Source: Gammaproteobacteria bacterium UBA1119
Lineage (GTDB): Bacteria; Pseudomonadota; Gammaproteobacteria; Pseudomonadales; Azotimanducaceae
Direction of reading: 5' to 3'
DNA: 22,947 nucleotides
Assembly: GCA_002313255.1 (NCBI GenBank)
Contig: DCBA01000036.1
Location: 1-22,947 of the forward strand
The position numbers were made by a program, and so were the translations under genes. Shown here piece by piece: positions 21,638-22,947 of this stretch. How positions within the stretch are numbered: the first letter of the stretch is position 1; each line of letters begins with the position of its first letter. The notes below the pieces were generated by a model, which was not told the DNA's origin, searched no databases, and saw only the letters and a program-made list of their open reading frames with translations.

Positions 21638-22438
21638 TCAGCGACCGTTGAACTCGGGCAAACGCTTCTCTACAAAGGCTTGCGCCGCATTCCGATGGTC
21701 CTGCGTATCAAAAGTCCGCGTCATGTGATCTGCCTCGAGATCGAGGACGTCGGCCAGCGAGCTACGCATTGCCTTGTTAAGGTTCTTCTTCATGTACTCG
21801 ATGGCGATCGGAGGCAATGCCGCTAAACGTTCCACGTACGCTTGGGCTTTCTCTTCGAATTCCCCCTCGGCATAGACTTGATTGACCATGCCCAGTTGCA
21901 ATGCCTCCGGGGCGACAATGACGTCCGCAGAAAAGTACAGTTCGCGTGCCTTTGCCGTCCCCACGAGCTGAGTGAGAAAGTACGATCCACCGTAATCACC
22001 CGACACCGCAATCTTTGAAAATGCCGTCGTGAATTTCGCGGTCTCCACCGCGATACGGATGTCGCACGCAAGTGCAAATGACAGACCCCCACCCGCAGCA
22101 GGACCCGAAATCACCGCAATGGTTGGCTTTGGCATCTCGTGTAAATGCTGTACCAATTCCGAACTCGAGCGAAGACCTTTGACCCGATCCTCAAAACTCG
22201 GCCGTTGACCCGACGCAGCATTCGTCCCGGCGAAACCCTTTACATCTCCACCAGCGCAAAACGCCCCACCCCTTCCCGTGAGCACGACGACGCGTACCTC
22301 GGGATCGCAGGCGAGCCGAGGAATCGCTTCCTCGAGCCCTGCCATCATGCTCGGCGAAAGCGCATTACGCGCCTCCGGTCGGTTCATCGTTAGCGTCGCA
22401 ATCCCCCGATCAATTGTCTCAAGTAAGTGATCACTCAT
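21638..22438 (-). CDS. Enoyl-CoA hydratase/isomerase (crotonase) family protein
   Basis: This 266-aa cytosolic protein has the crotonase fold: RPEARNALS (20-28), oxyanion-hole segments AFCAGGDVKGF (59-69) and SGPAAGGGLSFALACD (111-126), and the long C-terminal helices. Neither of the two catalytic glutamates of classic enoyl-CoA hydratase (in GGGCE and QPE) is present: the positions read GGGLS and AFSKI. Asp148 in VSGDYGGSYF aligns in the region used by PaaG-type isomerases (PDxGG). An isomerase or another crotonase reaction is therefore more likely than hydration of 2-enoyl-CoA. The ATG at 22438 has only a distant AGGA. It is divergent from the sulfatase and convergent with the LLM-class gene. 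Confidence 0.93.
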   Translation of the reverse strand: MSDHLLETIDRGIATLTMNRPEARNALSPSMMAGLEEAIPRLACDPEVRVVVLTGRGGAFCAGGDVKGFAGTNAASGQRPSFEDRVKGLRSSSELVQHLHEMPKPTIAVISGPAAGGGLSFALACDIRIAVETAKFTTAFSKIAVSGDYGGSYFLTQLVGTAKARELYFSADVIVAPEALQLGMVNQVYAEGEFEEKAQAYVERLAALPPIAIEYMKKNLNKAMRSSLADVLDLEADHMTRTFDTQDHRNAAQAFVEKRLPEFNGR

Positions 22439-22594
22439 CAGAACTCAATCCACGTTTTCCTTCGGACACTTGTCTCTCCTGTACCCCATCGACCAGTACA
22501 AGACGATACCTGCGGCAGCACCGACCGAAAAGGTTTTCTCGTAAACACAGTGCCTGCACTTCTCTCCCATACCAGCAACGCTTATCGTGCATCA

Positions 22595-22947
22595 ATGTAC
22601 AAGCAATGGTACTTGCTACTTTTCGGCCTCGCGTGTGCTGCCGGAAGCGCCAAAGCGGACGACCGACCCAATATCGTCCTGATTCTCGCGGACGACTTGG
22701 GATTTTCGGATGTCGGCGTCTACGGCAGCGAAATTGCCACTCCGACCATCGATGCGTTGGCCGAACGAGGTATCTCATTTACAAACTTCCACACTGCCGC
22801 CAGTTGCGCCCCGAGCAGGGCAATGCTCCTCACGGGCGTCGATTCGCATCGTGCCGGCGTAGCCAATATCCCCGAGGCGATACCCCCCGAGCAGGCACAT
22901 AGCCCTAACTATCGAGGATCACTCAGTCCCAACGTGGTCACCATCGC
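22595..22947 (+). CDS. Type I sulfatase, 5' part, cut by the right edge
   Basis: An ATG at 22595 opens a frame with no stop to the end of the window (117 codons plus 2 bases). Residues 1-21 are a signal peptide (MYKQWYLLLFGLACAAGSAKA), so the enzyme is exported. The mature start DDRPNIVLILADDLGFSDVG (22-41) is the signature of formylglycine sulfatases, with Asp33 and Asp34 as calcium ligands. Cys71 in the motif SCAPSRAMLLTG (70-81) is the residue oxidised to formylglycine, a C-x-P-S-R site recognised by the formylglycine-generating enzyme. It should hydrolyse sulfate esters of polysaccharides or small molecules. No Shine-Dalgarno motif is obvious. The 156 bases between it and the crotonase hold no gene; they are the divergent promoter region, with a GAAAA-GG-TTTTC dyad near 22528. 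Confidence 0.93.
   Translation, partial: MYKQWYLLLFGLACAAGSAKADDRPNIVLILADDLGFSDVGVYGSEIATPTIDALAERGISFTNFHTAASCAPSRAMLLTGVDSHRAGVANIPEAIPPEQAHSPNYRGSLSPNVVTI

Noticed and set aside
22414..22902. Plus-strand open frame covering the start of the sulfatase
   Set aside because: The sulfatase is in a different frame with intact signature motifs; this frame's translation is Arg/Ser/His-rich and resembles nothing.
1..22947. tRNA or rRNA genes, CRISPR arrays, insertion sequences, prophage or integron features
   Set aside because: No cloverleaf-like segment, regularly spaced repeats, transposase, integrase or phage gene was seen on either strand, and gene-free space is too short for most of them.

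Overview
The window looks like a chromosomal segment from a free-living, probably marine or aquatic, proteobacterium; an uncultured-type gammaproteobacterium is my best guess. The reasons are the MetX-family acyltransferase of the serine/homoserine type, the NADH-dehydrogenase-SelD fusion, the DUF6152-type secreted proteins, and the mix of PhyH/TauD dioxygenases, Cys-less SCP-x thiolase with DUF35 partner, crotonase, luciferase-like oxidoreductase and sulfatase. This taxonomic call is inference; no rRNA, tRNA, CRISPR array, insertion sequence or phage gene was seen. Coding density is very high: the longest gene-free stretch is 247 bases (126-372), and many genes abut or overlap.

Layout. (1) 1-372: the 5' end of a minus-strand gene running off the left edge, then a conspicuous AT-rich divergent intergenic region with small repeats. 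(2) 373-1464: a MetX-family acyltransferase, converging on a minus-strand thiol/selenium-flavoured run (6421 down to 1461): PhyH-type dioxygenase, secreted or anchored redoxin, small acidic protein, a fused flavin NAD(P)H dehydrogenase-selenophosphate synthetase, and a FrnE/DsbA-like thioredoxin-fold protein. (3) 6583-10611: a tight plus-strand operon of six envelope genes: two paralogous secreted proteins, a DUF6152 protein, a cytochrome c'-like lipoprotein, a HupE/UreJ membrane protein and an anchored periplasmic protein. This is the best candidate for an undescribed system. (4) 10621-12970: a methyltransferase and a MATE transporter whose divergent start codons share one CATG, then a [2Fe-2S] ferredoxin on the minus strand. 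(5) 13038-14916: coaE, a PHP-domain protein and a Nudix hydrolase. (6) 19642 down to 14936, minus strand: heme-copper oxidase subunit III-like protein, copper P-type ATPase, Cys-less thiolase and its DUF35 partner. (7) 19782-22947: TauD/TfdA-like dioxygenase, LLM-class oxidoreductase, crotonase (minus strand) and the start of a sulfatase that leaves the right edge.

How the genes may work together. Group 2 combines a selenophosphate synthetase with three redox-active neighbours, so a selenium or thiol redox role is plausible. Group 3 appears devoted to metal- or heme-linked chemistry in the periplasm. The thiolase/DUF35 pair resembles the two-protein lyases and aldolases of steroid side-chain breakdown and, with the crotonase and dioxygenases, suggests catabolism of hydrophobic or branched organic acids. 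The copper ATPase behind an oxidase subunit suggests copper delivery or protection linked to respiration. Non-ATG starts are common; where a Shine-Dalgarno motif or signal peptide decided a start, the entry says so.
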